A stretch of 53,741 nucleotides of DNA from SIG440 sp045645905. GTDB taxonomy: Bacteria; Bacillota; Clostridia; Monoglobales; Monoglobaceae. The notes below the pieces were generated by a model, which worked only from the letters and a program-made list of their open reading frames with translations, had not been told where the DNA came from and made no database searches. Shown here in pieces: positions 34,843-43,905 of this stretch (positions are counted from its first letter, which is position 1; each line of letters starts with the position of its first letter). The stretch covers positions 1 to 53,741 of the forward strand of contig JAZRJT010000044.1 of the NCBI GenBank assembly GCA_045645905.1. Reading direction: 5' to 3'. The position numbers and the translations under genes are program-made.

Positions 34843-34882
34843 ATTTTCGCTTAAATTGCGAAACACCCGGATAAGCGGAAAT
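34843..34882 (+). promoter_or_regulatory. hairpin with conserved loop before rplX
   Basis: An 11-bp stem (34843-34853 with 34872-34882, one G-U) encloses GCGAAACACCCGG, nearly the same loop as in the rpsJ leader hairpin. The 118-base gap between rplN and rplX is otherwise AT-rich. Function unknown; possibly a protein or RNA processing site. Confidence 0.5.
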
Positions 34883-34937
34883 AATTCCGCATAACTAAAG
34901 TTGTAATTCCTGAGTAATTGCGAAAGGAGGAAAAAAC

Positions 34938-35264
34938 ATGAGTACAAAGATGCATGTTAAAACCGGAGATAAGGTTGTAGTGCTTTCAGGTAAGGATAAG
35001 GGCAAGAAAGGTAAAGTATTGTCTGTAAACCCCGAAAAGCGTACAGTTATCGTTGAAGGTGTTTCAGTTGCAACAAAGCATAAGAAACCCCGCCGTATGG
35101 GCGAAGCTGGTGGTATTATCAACCAGGAAACTCCCATATACGCAAGCAAGGTAATGAACATCTGCGCTAAGTGCAATGCCGCAACACGTGTTGGCAGAAA
35201 GGTTCTGGAGGACGGAACACATGTTCGTTACTGCAAAAAGTGCGGAGAAACATTTGCTGAATAA
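34938..35264 (+). CDS. rplX: ribosomal protein L24
   Basis: 108 residues with an N-terminal KOW motif (TGDKVVVLSGKDKGKKGKV), an assembly initiator of the large subunit. The C-terminal half carries two CxxC pairs (CAKC and CKKC), a zinc-ribbon-like version. AAGGAGG precedes the ATG. Confidence 0.97.
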   Translation: MSTKMHVKTGDKVVVLSGKDKGKKGKVLSVNPEKRTVIVEGVSVATKHKKPRRMGEAGGIINQETPIYASKVMNICAKCNAATRVGRKVLEDGTHVRYCKKCGETFAE

Positions 35265-35293
35265 TAATCATTCAAGAAAGGAGGCAACGTATA

Positions 35294-35830
35294 ATGAGAC
35301 TTGAAGAACGTTATACAAAAGAGATTAAAGACGCTCTTATGAAGAAATTCGAATACAAGAGTGTTATGCAGATTCCCAAGCTTGACAAGGTTGTTATCAA
35401 CATCGGCGTGGGTGAAGCAAAAGAAAACTCAAAGGCTATTGATTATGCTATGAATGATCTTGCTTTGATTACAGGTCAGAAACCTATTATCACAAAGGCA
35501 AGAAAGTCTGTAGCTCAGTTTAAAGTCAGAGAAGGTATGAACATTGGTTGTAAGGTAACTCTCAGAGGTGCGAAGATGTATGAGTTCGTTGATAGACTGT
35601 TCAATGCAGCTCTTCCCCGTGTTCGTGACTTTAGAGGTATCAACCCCAATGCTTTCGATGGCAGAGGTAACTATTCTCTGGGTATTAAGGAACAGCTTAT
35701 TTTCCCTGAAATAGACTATGATAAGATTGATAAACTTCGCGGAATGGATATCATTTTTGTTACAACAGCACAGACAGACGAAGAAGCTCGTGAGCTTCTT
35801 ACACTGATGGGTGCTCCCTTTACAAGATAA
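35294..35830 (+). CDS. rplE: ribosomal protein L5
   Basis: 178 residues; 5S rRNA binder, bridging to the small-subunit head. Contains QIPKLDKVVINIGVGEA and RDFRGINPNAFDGRGNYSLGIKEQ split across the central fold. Confidence 0.97.
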   Translation: MRLEERYTKEIKDALMKKFEYKSVMQIPKLDKVVINIGVGEAKENSKAIDYAMNDLALITGQKPIITKARKSVAQFKVREGMNIGCKVTLRGAKMYEFVDRLFNAALPRVRDFRGINPNAFDGRGNYSLGIKEQLIFPEIDYDKIDKLRGMDIIFVTTAQTDEEARELLTLMGAPFTR

Positions 35831-35871
35831 TAGTCCATCCAACATCTCAGAAATGGAGGAGATTAAAGCTT

Positions 35872-36057
35872 ATGGCAAAGAAAGCTATGGTTTTAAAGCA
35901 GCAGAAGGAACAAAAGTATTCTACCCGTGAATACAACAGATGCAAAATCTGCGGCAGACCCCACGCTTACCTTCGTAAGTTCGGTATCTGCAGAATCTGC
36001 TTCCGTGAATTGGCTTACAAGGGCCAGATCCCCGGAGTTAAGAAAGCATCCTGGTAA
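35872..36057 (+). CDS. rpsN: ribosomal protein S14, zinc type
   Basis: 61-residue short form with two CxxC pairs (CKIC and CRIC) that bind zinc, as opposed to the long Cys-free form. Ends with GQIPGVKKASW. Located between rplE and rpsH as usual. Confidence 0.97.
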   Translation: MAKKAMVLKQQKEQKYSTREYNRCKICGRPHAYLRKFGICRICFRELAYKGQIPGVKKASW

Positions 36058-36174
36058 GATACAGAATGTTCTGACTGAGAAATAAAAAAATCAAGTAGGA
36101 GAGTCAAGTGGTTAAAATTTTTGGATTCGGATAACCAAACTGACTCACAAAATCCGATAAAAAGGAGGATAAAT

Positions 36175-36573
36175 ATGCACATCACAGATCCAATAGCAGA
36201 TATGCTGACAAGAATTAGAAACGCAAACGATTCAAGACATGCGACAGTTGATATTCCTGCATCAAATATGAAAAAGGCTATTGCAAAGATTTTGCTTGAT
36301 GAAGGATATGTTAAATCAGTTGAGTATATTGATGACAGCACACAGGGCGTTATTCGCGTAACACTTAAGTATGCTGAGAACAAGCAGAAGGTTCTTACCG
36401 GTCTTAAGAGAGTTTCAAAGCCCGGTCTCAGAATATACGCAGCAAAGGATGAACTGCCCCAGGTATTGAAGGGTTTGGGTATCGCAATTATTTCTACATC
36501 TAAGGGTATTATGACAGATAAGGAAGCTCGTCGCCAGAACGTTGGCGGTGAAGTTCTCGCATTTATTTGGTAA
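36175..36573 (+). CDS. rpsH: ribosomal protein S8
   Basis: 132 residues; 16S central-domain binder and, in several bacteria, repressor of the spc operon. Starts HITDPIADMLTRIRNAN; ends with VGGEVLAFIW. ATG 36175 follows AAAGGAGG. Confidence 0.97.
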   Translation: MHITDPIADMLTRIRNANDSRHATVDIPASNMKKAIAKILLDEGYVKSVEYIDDSTQGVIRVTLKYAENKQKVLTGLKRVSKPGLRIYAAKDELPQVLKGLGIAIISTSKGIMTDKEARRQNVGGEVLAFIW

Positions 36574-36590
36574 GAAAGGAGGAAGATCAT

Positions 36591-37139
36591 ATGTCACGTA
36601 TAGGAAAGCAGCCTATTACAATACCTGCAGGTGTTGAAGTTAAAATAGGCGCAAACAATGAAATTACAGTTAAAGGTCCCAAGGGCACTCTTGTTCAGAC
36701 AATGTCATCTGATATGATTATCAAGATTGACGGCAGCACGATAGTTGTTGAACGTCCGTCTGATGTTAAGGAACACAGAGCACTCCATGGTCTTACACGT
36801 ACTCTTGTGGCTAACATGGTTATCGGTGTATCCGAAGGTTACACAAAGAACCTTGAAATCAACGGTGTTGGTTACAGAGCAGCAAAGCAGGGCAACAAGC
36901 TTGTTATGAACCTTGGTTATTCACACCAGGTTGAAATGGAAGAGCCTGATGGCATTAAAATTGATGTTCCTCAGCCTAACCAGATTATCATTTCAGGTTA
37001 TGACAAACAGAAGGTTGGTCAGTTTGCCGCACAGGTAAGAGAAAAGAGACCGCCTGAACCTTATAAGGGTAAAGGTATTAAGTACGTTGATGAAGTTATC
37101 AGAAGAAAAGAAGGTAAAACAGGTGCTAAGAAGAAATAA
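36591..37139 (+). CDS. rplF: ribosomal protein L6
   Basis: 182 residues; near the sarcin-ricin loop. Starts SRIGKQPITIPAGVEV and has the RPPEPYKGKGIKY motif near the C terminus. An 88-base gap follows before rplR. Confidence 0.97.
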   Translation: MSRIGKQPITIPAGVEVKIGANNEITVKGPKGTLVQTMSSDMIIKIDGSTIVVERPSDVKEHRALHGLTRTLVANMVIGVSEGYTKNLEINGVGYRAAKQGNKLVMNLGYSHQVEMEEPDGIKIDVPQPNQIIISGYDKQKVGQFAAQVREKRPPEPYKGKGIKYVDEVIRRKEGKTGAKKK

Positions 37140-37227
37140 TAGATTTCTTCATACACAGGTTATGGCCGCTTGATGATGGCTCATTACAGCGAGATTCATA
37201 CTAAACCACAAGGAGGTGCAATTTAGA

Positions 37228-37590
37228 ATGATTAAAAGAAAGAACAGCGAAGAAGCAAGACGTGCAAGACATGCAAGAGTTCGTAAAAAAGTTTCGGGTA
37301 CAAGTGCAACACCCAGACTTTGTGTTTACAGAAGTCTTAAGAATATATATGCACAGGTAATTGATGATACAACCGGCAAGACTTTGGTATCTGCTTCAAC
37401 TTTGGATGCAGAACTCAAGGCAAACTACGGTGGCAACAAGGAAGCTGCCAAGGCGGTTGGTCTGGCTGTAGCAAAGAAAGCCCTTGATGCAAACATCAAG
37501 ACTGTTGTTTTTGACAGAGGTGGATACGTATTCCACGGCAGAGTTGCAGAGGTTGCAGCAGGTGCTCGTGAAGGCGGTTTGGAATTCTAA
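37228..37590 (+). CDS. rplR: ribosomal protein L18
   Basis: 120 residues; 5S rRNA binder. Basic N terminus RRARHARVRKKVSGT and the C-terminal FDRGGYVFHGRVAEVA motif. ATG 37228 has AAGGAGG upstream. Confidence 0.97.
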   Translation: MIKRKNSEEARRARHARVRKKVSGTSATPRLCVYRSLKNIYAQVIDDTTGKTLVSASTLDAELKANYGGNKEAAKAVGLAVAKKALDANIKTVVFDRGGYVFHGRVAEVAAGAREGGLEF

Positions 37591-37676
37591 TATTGCAAAA
37601 TCGCAGTATCAATTTGCACAGACCGGTTTACCGGTGGATTACATTGAAAGTCAGTTTTTGAAAGAGGTGAAAAACA

Positions 37677-38201
37677 ATGGCAGAAAGAGTAGAGATAACC
37701 AAAAAGCAGGAGCGTATTGATGCAAGTACGCTTGACATAAAGGAAAAAGTAGTTTCTCTTAATCGTGTATCAAAGACTGTAAAGGGTGGTAGAACAAGCA
37801 GATTCAGTGCCCTGGTAGTAGTTGGTGACGAAAATGGTCATGTTGGATACGGTATGGGTAAGGCAGCCGAAGTTCCGGATGCTATCCGTAAGGGTATCGA
37901 CGAGGCTAAGAAGAATATGATTACAGTTCCTATGGTAAATACTACCATTCCTCACGAAATCATCGGCGAATTTGGCGCAGGCAGAGTTCTTCTCAAGCCC
38001 GCAGCAGAAGGTACCGGTGTTATCGCAGGTGGTCCCGTTCGTGCGGTTCTTGAGCTTGCCGGTATTCGTGATATCAGAACAAAATGTCTCAGAAGCAACA
38101 ATCCTAAGAACGTTGTATCTGCGACAGTTCAGGCACTTGCTGCACTCAAGAGTGTAGAAGAAGTTGCAAAACTGAGAGGTAAGAAGCCCGAAGAAATTTA
38201 A
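37677..38201 (+). CDS. rpsE: ribosomal protein S5
   Basis: 174 residues; accuracy and mRNA helicase protein. Contains VNRVSKTVKGGRTSRFSALVV-type N-terminal domain (split around 24-45), GYGMGKAAEVPDAIRKG and RSNNPKNVV. GAAAGAGG precedes the ATG. Confidence 0.97.
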   Translation: MAERVEITKKQERIDASTLDIKEKVVSLNRVSKTVKGGRTSRFSALVVVGDENGHVGYGMGKAAEVPDAIRKGIDEAKKNMITVPMVNTTIPHEIIGEFGAGRVLLKPAAEGTGVIAGGPVRAVLELAGIRDIRTKCLRSNNPKNVVSATVQALAALKSVEEVAKLRGKKPEEI

Positions 38202-38245
38202 GGCTGAATACCGGTTACAACCAAGAAAGATAGGAGGTTTTATCC

Positions 38246-38428
38246 TTGGCTAACACATTGAAAGTAACACTTGTAAAAAGTACAATTGGTTGCAAAAAGG
38301 ATCAGATAGCAACTGTTGAAGCTCTGGGTCTCAGAAAGCTCCATCAGTGTGTTGAGAAACCCGACAATCCTCAGATAAGAGGTATGATCTTCAAGGTTTC
38401 TCATCTGGTTGCAGTTGAAGAGGCGTAA
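38246..38428 (+). CDS. rpmD: ribosomal protein L30
   Basis: 60 residues from a TTG start (38246), chosen because AGGAGG lies 8 bases upstream. Shows KVTLVKSTIGCKKDQ and LGLRKLHQCV. Non-ATG start is unusual among the neighbouring ribosomal genes. Confidence 0.95.
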   Translation: MANTLKVTLVKSTIGCKKDQIATVEALGLRKLHQCVEKPDNPQIRGMIFKVSHLVAVEEA

Positions 38429-38477
38429 ATTTTCAGCGTCTCAAATATTGATAAAAAATAAAGAGGAGGTGTACTCA

Positions 38478-38915
38478 ATGAAACTTCATGAATTATCTCC
38501 GAGCGAAGGCTCAAAGAAGAGTAATTTCAGAGTAGGCAGAGGTCACGGTAGTGGTAACGGCAAAACAGCAGGTAAGGGCCATAAAGGTCAGAATGCCCGC
38601 AGCGGCGGCGGTGTTCGTCCCGGTTTTGAAGGTGGACAGATGCCTATTTACAGAAGACTTCCAAAACGTGGCTTTACAAACATCTTTGCAAAGGAATATG
38701 TTTCTGTTAACGTAGAAGTTCTTAACAAGCTGGACTGTACAGAAGTTACAGCTGAGGTTCTTAAGGAGAATGGTATCATTTCAAAGATTTGTGATGGTGT
38801 TGTTATCCTTGGTCGCGGTGAAGTTAATAAGGCTTTCACCGTTAAAGCAAAAAGATTCAGTAAAACAGCTGAAGAAAAGATTATTGCTGCCGGCGGAAAG
38901 GTTGAGGTGGTATAA
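38478..38915 (+). CDS. rplO: ribosomal protein L15
   Basis: 145 residues. The Gly-rich N-terminal RVGRGHGSGNGKTAGKGHKG extension penetrates the 50S core. The stop touches the ATG of secY (TAAATG), so the two are coupled. Confidence 0.97.
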   Translation: MKLHELSPSEGSKKSNFRVGRGHGSGNGKTAGKGHKGQNARSGGGVRPGFEGGQMPIYRRLPKRGFTNIFAKEYVSVNVEVLNKLDCTEVTAEVLKENGIISKICDGVVILGRGEVNKAFTVKAKRFSKTAEEKIIAAGGKVEVV

Positions 38916-40199
38916 ATGTTTGAAACAATTAGGAATGCATGGATGGTTGCAGACCTGAGAAAGAAACTGTTTTATACCCTTGGTATGCTTATAATTTTCC
39001 GTCTCGGTTCTGTAATACCGGTTCCGATGCTTGATCCCACACAGTTGGAGCAGATTTTTGCAAGTACAAATAACTCGCTTCTCGGTTTCATTAATGTGGT
39101 ATCCGGCGGTGCTTTTCAGAACACAACAATTTTTGCAATGAGTATTACGCCTTATATCAACGCATCTATCATTATGCAGCTTTTGTGCGTAGCTATTCCT
39201 GCGCTTGAAAGATTGCAGAAGGAAGGCGAAGAAGGCAGAAAGAAAATTGCGCAGATTCAGAGAGCAGCTACAATTGTTCTCGCACTTATCCAGGCTATCG
39301 GTCTTTATTTCCTGCTTGACAGTTACAATGCAGTAGTAAACCCCGGATTCTGGACTGCTGTTGTGGTTGTTATCACATTCTCAGCAGGTACAGCATTCCT
39401 TATGTGGCTTGGTGAGCAGATTACAGAAAAGGGTGTCGGCAACGGCATTTCCCTCATCATCTTTGCTGGTATCGTTTCTGGCGGTCCTGCAATGGCTGTA
39501 TCTCTCTATCAGTATATGCTGGGTGGTACAGCAAGTGTTATCGGTGCAATTCTTCTGATTATCGTAGCACTTGTGGTTATCGCGTTTGTTGTTGCAATGC
39601 ACGATGCTGAAAGAAGAATTTCTGTTCAGTATGCAAAACGCGTTGTAGGAAGAAAGATGTATGGTGGACAGAGCACTCATATTCCGATTAAGGTTGCATC
39701 GGCTGGTGTAATGCCTATCATCTTTGCTATGTCCATTATGTCATTCCCCGGAACAATCGCATCATTCTGCGGTGTTAAGGCTGGTGACGCGGGCTTCTGG
39801 GGAAGTTTCCTCAGATTTCTCTCACCCGACCATTGGGTATATGCAGTTGTATATTTCTTCCTGATTATTTTCTTCACATATTTCTACACAGCTATTCAGT
39901 TTAATCCTATTGAAATGGCTAACAATATGAAGAAGAATGGTGGATTTATTCCGGGCATTCGTCCTGGTCGTCCCACATCAGATTTCATAAGCAGAGTTCT
40001 TTCAAAGATTACACTTGCAGGTGCAATCTTCCTGGGCTTCATTGCTGTTATTCCGATTTTTATGAACATCGGTCTCAACATCAACAACTTTGCAATTGGT
40101 GGTACATCAATCATCATCGTTGTAGGTGTTGCTCTTGAAACAGTAAATCAGCTCGAATCTCAGATGCTTATGAGACACTACAAGGGATTTTTGGAATAG
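38916..40199 (+). CDS. secY: protein translocase subunit SecY
   Basis: 427 residues, ten membrane helices; central channel of the Sec translocon, with SecE (encoded at 48.2 kb) and SecG. Contains LGSVIPVP near residue 30, the plug region SGGAFQNTTIFAMSITPYI and the cytoplasmic loops used by SecA. No separate ribosome site gap from rplO. Confidence 0.97.
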   Translation: MFETIRNAWMVADLRKKLFYTLGMLIIFRLGSVIPVPMLDPTQLEQIFASTNNSLLGFINVVSGGAFQNTTIFAMSITPYINASIIMQLLCVAIPALERLQKEGEEGRKKIAQIQRAATIVLALIQAIGLYFLLDSYNAVVNPGFWTAVVVVITFSAGTAFLMWLGEQITEKGVGNGISLIIFAGIVSGGPAMAVSLYQYMLGGTASVIGAILLIIVALVVIAFVVAMHDAERRISVQYAKRVVGRKMYGGQSTHIPIKVASAGVMPIIFAMSIMSFPGTIASFCGVKAGDAGFWGSFLRFLSPDHWVYAVVYFFLIIFFTYFYTAIQFNPIEMANNMKKNGGFIPGIRPGRPTSDFISRVLSKITLAGAIFLGFIAVIPIFMNIGLNINNFAIGGTSIIIVVGVALETVNQLESQMLMRHYKGFLE

Positions 40200-40217
40200 T
40201 TGGGCGCAAGCCCTAGA

Positions 40218-40276
40218 CTTTACAGGGGATGCCTTAGCGCAGATGCGATCTAAGGTAGCCCCTTGTGGAGTTTTTT
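40218..40276 (+). terminator. large composite terminator after secY
   Basis: A branched-length hairpin: outer stem CTTTACA-GGGG/CCCC-T-TGTGGAG (40218-40228 with 40259-40270, two G-U, one bulge), inner stem CCTTAG/CTAAGG (40232-40237 with 40250-40255) and tip CGC-AGAT-GCG, followed by TTTTTT. A GNRA hairpin GGGC-GCAA-GCCC lies just before it (40202-40213). Confidence 0.8.
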
Positions 40277-40317
40277 ATATAATAGGAAACCGTGTTATTT
40301 CCTATTATATAAAAAAC
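40270..40317. repeat. 20-bp perfect inverted repeat between secY and adk
   Basis: GTTTTTTATATAATAGGAAA (40270-40289) and its exact complement (40298-40317) around an 8-base loop. Its left arm is the T run of the secY terminator, so the two structures compete. The rest of the gap to adk (40318-40507) has no gene; a weak TTGGAT-N17-TTAAAT promoter lies at about 40448-40476. Confidence 0.75.
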
Positions 40318-40507
40318 AACAATTCAATGCCTATGCAATTTCCGGTTTTGGCGAAATGCGCTTGGGCACACAAAACGGTATTTTTTGACAACTAGCGATG
40401 GTGAGTACGGATGTCGCTTTGTTCTCATAAGCATAAAATGCAAAAAGTTGGATTACACTTAAATATGGGTTTAAATTTATGTTTTTGACGGAAAGGTGTG
40501 ACCTGTA

Positions 40508-41140
40508 ATGAATCTTATTATACTTGCTGCTCCGGGGGCCGGAAAAGGCACGCAAGCAGAAGCTTTGAGCAAGCATTATGAAATACCAACTATTTCAACA
40601 GGTGCTATTTTGAGAAAGAATATTGCTGACGGAACAGCATTGGGTGAAGTAGCATCAAAATACATCAATGACGGAAAGTTTGTTCCCGATAATGTAATGA
40701 TTGATATTGTAAAAAAGAGATTAAGCGAGGAAGATTGCAAAAGTGGCTTTATCCTGGATGGATTTCCCAGAACTCTCAATCAGGCTGAGGCACTTGACAA
40801 ATCCGATGTTGTTATTGATAAAGTTCTTACCATTGAGGTGGAGGACGAAAAAATAGTTGAAAGACTTGCAGGCAGACTGGAATGCAAGAAGTGTGGAAGC
40901 TCATATCACAAGCAGCATAAAAAACCGAATACCGAAGGTGTATGCGACAACTGTGGGGGAGCTCTCACGACAAGAGAAGATGACAAACCTGAGGTTATCA
41001 GGGAACGTCTTGAAACATATTATAAGCAGACGGCACCTCTTAAAAAGTTCTATGCTGACCGTGATATGTTAAAAGTGGCAATTGGTCAGGAGAATATAGC
41101 GGATACTACTAAGGCGGTGCTGGCGGCACTTGAAGATTGA
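40508..41140 (+). CDS. adk: adenylate kinase
   Basis: 210 residues; AMP + ATP to 2 ADP. P loop APGAGKGTQ (7-15), GFPRTLNQA motif and a zinc-binding lid with CKKC and CDNC, the Gram-positive form. GGAAAGGTG precedes the ATG. It is 20 bases ahead of map. Confidence 0.97.
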   Translation: MNLIILAAPGAGKGTQAEALSKHYEIPTISTGAILRKNIADGTALGEVASKYINDGKFVPDNVMIDIVKKRLSEEDCKSGFILDGFPRTLNQAEALDKSDVVIDKVLTIEVEDEKIVERLAGRLECKKCGSSYHKQHKKPNTEGVCDNCGGALTTREDDKPEVIRERLETYYKQTAPLKKFYADRDMLKVAIGQENIADTTKAVLAALED

Positions 41141-41159
41141 TTCTGCTTGGAGAGCAAAT

Positions 41160-41912
41160 ATGATTACCATTAAATCGAAATATGAAATTGAATTTATGAA
41201 GGTAGCCGGCCGTGTTACCGGTGAAACGCTGAAATTACTGCAAGAACTTACAAAACCAGGAATTTCGACAATAGAGCTTGATAAAGCTGCCGAAAAATAT
41301 ATAAGAAGCCAGGGTTGTGTTCCTTCTTTTAAGGGATACGGAGGTTTTCCTGGCAGTGTATGTGCCAGTATTAACGACGAGGTTATCCACGGAATTCCCG
41401 ATAAGAGAATCCTTAAAGAAGGCGATATTGTCAGCTTTGATGTTGGAGCCTGCTATAAGGGTTATCATGGCGATGCTGCACGAACATTCGGAGTGGGCAA
41501 AATATCTGATGAGGCGCAAAGGCTTATTGATGTGACTCGTGAAAGCTTTTTTGAGGGAATAAAGTTTGCTAGGGACGGATATCGAATCTCGGATATTTCC
41601 GGAGCTATTCAGAAATATGTTGAGAATAATGGATACAGTGTTTTGCGAGAATACTGCGGTCACGGTCTTGGCAGAGAATTGCATGAAGAACCTGAAATTC
41701 CCAACTATGTGGTTCCGGGCCGCCGTGGTGTTCGGATAAGACCAGGTATGTGCTTGGCAATTGAACCCATGGTTAATGCGGGAACGAGAGAGATTTACGT
41801 AGCAGACAATGACTGGACAGTTTTGACCAGTGATGGTGAGTTGGCAGCTCATTACGAAAACAGCGTTCTTGTTACTAATGGTGAGCCTTTCTTGCTGACG
41901 TTATGCGAATAG
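41160..41912 (+). CDS. map: methionine aminopeptidase
   Basis: 250 residues; removes initiator Met, two-metal enzyme. Starts at ATG 41160 (GGAGAG upstream) with MITIKSKYEIEFMKVAGRV. Metal ligands lie in SFDVGACYKGYHGDAART, GHGLGRELHEEPEIPN and AIEPMVNAG (within these the Asp, His and Glu ligands). Confidence 0.97.
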   Translation: MITIKSKYEIEFMKVAGRVTGETLKLLQELTKPGISTIELDKAAEKYIRSQGCVPSFKGYGGFPGSVCASINDEVIHGIPDKRILKEGDIVSFDVGACYKGYHGDAARTFGVGKISDEAQRLIDVTRESFFEGIKFARDGYRISDISGAIQKYVENNGYSVLREYCGHGLGRELHEEPEIPNYVVPGRRGVRIRPGMCLAIEPMVNAGTREIYVADNDWTVLTSDGELAAHYENSVLVTNGEPFLLTLCE

Positions 41913-41942
41913 GAGTAAATCATATAATGAGGGATACAATTT

Positions 41943-42224
41943 ATGGATGATATATTTAATGTGGGTGATATAGTTCTGTCGAAGATGGGCAGAGACAGCG
42001 GCAGACATTATATTATTATGGATGTCGAAGGAAATTACGTATATATATGCGACGGTGACCACCACAAAGTGGATAAGCCCAAAAAGAAAAAGATAAAACA
42101 CATAAAATCAACAGGTATGGCAAGTGAATATGTTGCCGATAAAATTGCAGAAGGTGCAAAGGTTACAAATACTGAGCTGAGAAGAGCTGTTCTGGAATTT
42201 GAAGAAGCTGTGGCTCAAGCGTAA
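41943..42224 (+). CDS. KOW-domain RNA-binding protein
   Basis: 93 residues. An N-terminal SH3-like KOW domain (VGDIVLSKMGRDSGRHYIIM) similar to archaeal/eukaryotic L14e, then a Lys-rich linker and a short helix. Found between map and infA in many Firmicutes; probably ribosome-associated, role not established. ATG 41943 follows AGGGATAC, a weak site. Confidence 0.88.
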   Translation: MDDIFNVGDIVLSKMGRDSGRHYIIMDVEGNYVYICDGDHHKVDKPKKKKIKHIKSTGMASEYVADKIAEGAKVTNTELRRAVLEFEEAVAQA

Positions 42225-42302
42225 ATATTTGAAGATAAAGTACAAAATGTGAATAAATACTTTTTATTCAATTTATTTATTTAGATTATGGGAGGTGAAA
42301 TT

Positions 42303-42521
42303 ATGGCAAAGGAAGACGTTTTGGAGGTTGAAGGTACAGTTCTTGAGGCATTGCCCAACGCGATGTTCCAGGTTGAACTTGAAAACGGACACAAAATTTT
42401 GGCTCACATTTCAGGTAAGCTGAGAATGCATTATATCAGAATTTTGCCCGGTGACAAGGTAACAGTAGAGATATCTCCTTATGATTTGACAAAGGGTCGA
42501 ATTACTTGGAGAGCAAAATAA
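42303..42521 (+). CDS. infA: translation initiation factor IF-1
   Basis: 72-residue OB-fold factor occupying the A site at initiation. Begins AKEDVLEVEGTV and ends DLTKGRITWRAK, full length. GGGAGGTG before ATG 42303. Confidence 0.97.
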   Translation: MAKEDVLEVEGTVLEALPNAMFQVELENGHKILAHISGKLRMHYIRILPGDKVTVEISPYDLTKGRITWRAK

Positions 42522-42684
42522 CAAATTTTGTACAAATGACAAAAAATTTATAAAACAAAACAGGTTTATACCATCTTGTTCGGCTATGTTGGCATCTTTT
42601 TGAGATATTTTCACAATCAATGACTTGTTTAAGTTGTACAAATTATGGAAATAATTTAAAATGTGTGTTGGGTAAATTTGGTGC

Positions 42685-42713
42685 TTGACATAATCTGGAT
42701 TTGATGATATAAT
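42685..42713 (+). promoter_or_regulatory. internal promoter before rpmJ
   Basis: TTGACA (42685-42690), exactly 17 bases, TATAAT (42708-42713). It would drive rpmJ-rpsM-rpsK-rpsD-rpoA-rplQ separately from the spc part. The 253-base gap holds no gene. Confidence 0.9.
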
Positions 42714-42774
42714 AATTCGGTTAGCTGTGTGCGCAAGTACAAGCTATCGTAACTTTTTTAGGAGGTGAAGGAAA

Positions 42775-42888
42775 ATGAAAGTACAACCTTCAGTTAAACC
42801 TATTTGTGAAAAGTGCAAAGTAATCAAGAGAAAAGGCAAGGTTATGGTTATTTGCGAAAACCCCCGTCACAAACAGAAGCAGGGCTAA
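42775..42888 (+). CDS. rpmJ: ribosomal protein L36
   Basis: 37-residue zinc-type L36: KVQPSVKPICEKCKVI and CENPRHKQ give Cys-x2-Cys and Cys-x4-His ligands. AGGAGGTG precedes the ATG. The product fits the universal rpmJ position between infA and rpsM. A 153-base gap to rpsM has no gene. Confidence 0.97.
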   Translation: MKVQPSVKPICEKCKVIKRKGKVMVICENPRHKQKQG

Positions 42889-43041
42889 TTGTGAAAAATT
42901 ATTAATCTTGTGAGAGCAGAGTCAGGCTTATTCGCCAATTAGTTTAAGCTGATGAAAGCGAAGAAACTCTTCGTGATAAGTGAAATTCTGCTCCGCATTA
43001 CACTTTTCAAAAAGAAAAATTATTCGGAGGTGAATGAAAGT

Positions 43042-43407
43042 ATGGCACGTATTGCAGGTGTTGACTTACCAAATGAGAAGAGAGTTGAGATTGGTCTTAC
43101 CTATATTTTCGGTATAGGTCTTTCCACATCAAAGAAAATCTTGGCAGCTACAGGCATAAATCCCGACACAAGAGTTCGTGATTTGTCAGAGGACGAGGTT
43201 TCGGCTCTCAGAGCAGAGATCGACAATTACAGCGTTGAAGGTGATCTCCGTCGTGATATCGCTCTTGATATCAAGCGTCTCATTGAAATCAACTGTTACA
43301 GAGGTCTTCGCCACAGGAAAAACCTTCCTGTAAGAGGACAGCGTTCAAAGACAAACGCAAGAACCAGAAAAGGCCCTAGAAAGACTATGGCTAACAAAAA
43401 GAAATAA
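43042..43407 (+). CDS. rpsM: ribosomal protein S13
   Basis: 121-residue head protein contacting P-site tRNA. Starts ARIAGVDLPNEKRVEIGLTY; C terminus contains RHRKNLPVRGQRSKTNARTR. ATG 43042 has GGAGGTGAA upstream. Confidence 0.97.
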   Translation: MARIAGVDLPNEKRVEIGLTYIFGIGLSTSKKILAATGINPDTRVRDLSEDEVSALRAEIDNYSVEGDLRRDIALDIKRLIEINCYRGLRHRKNLPVRGQRSKTNARTRKGPRKTMANKKK

Positions 43408-43478
43408 TATTTGTATTGAAACTGTGTCTTTACGGACAAACGTATAGGCTCCGTTAAATTCAGGAGGTGAAAGTTACT

Positions 43479-43871
43479 ATGGCAAAGGCAGTCAAGAAAA
43501 CCAGACGTCGTAGAGAAAAGAAAAATATTGAACGTGGTGCGGCTCATATCAAGTCAACCTTTAACAATACAATCGTTACCATTACAGATGTTGCAGGAAA
43601 CGCTATTTCATGGGCATCAGCAGGTGGTTTAGGTTTCAGAGGTTCAAAGAAGAGCACTCCTTTTGCTGCACAGATGGCAGCAGAAACAGCTGCAAAAGCG
43701 GCAATGGAACACGGTCTTAAATATGTAGAAGTATACGTAAAAGGTCCCGGCAGCGGCAGAGAAGCAGCTATTCGTGCTCTTCAGGTTGCAGGACTTGAAG
43801 TTAATATGATTAAGGATGTTACACCTATTCCTCACAACGGTTGTAGACCCCCCAAGAGAAGAAGAGTGTAA
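43479..43871 (+). CDS. rpsK: ribosomal protein S11
   Basis: 130 residues; platform protein of the E site. Contains HIKSTFNNTIVTITD and ends PHNGCRPPKRRRV. AGGAGGTGAA precedes it. Confidence 0.97.
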   Translation: MAKAVKKTRRRREKKNIERGAAHIKSTFNNTIVTITDVAGNAISWASAGGLGFRGSKKSTPFAAQMAAETAAKAAMEHGLKYVEVYVKGPGSGREAAIRALQVAGLEVNMIKDVTPIPHNGCRPPKRRRV

Positions 43872-43905
43872 TTATTCTTGAACGCGTTAAAAGGAGGTAA
43901 AAAGC

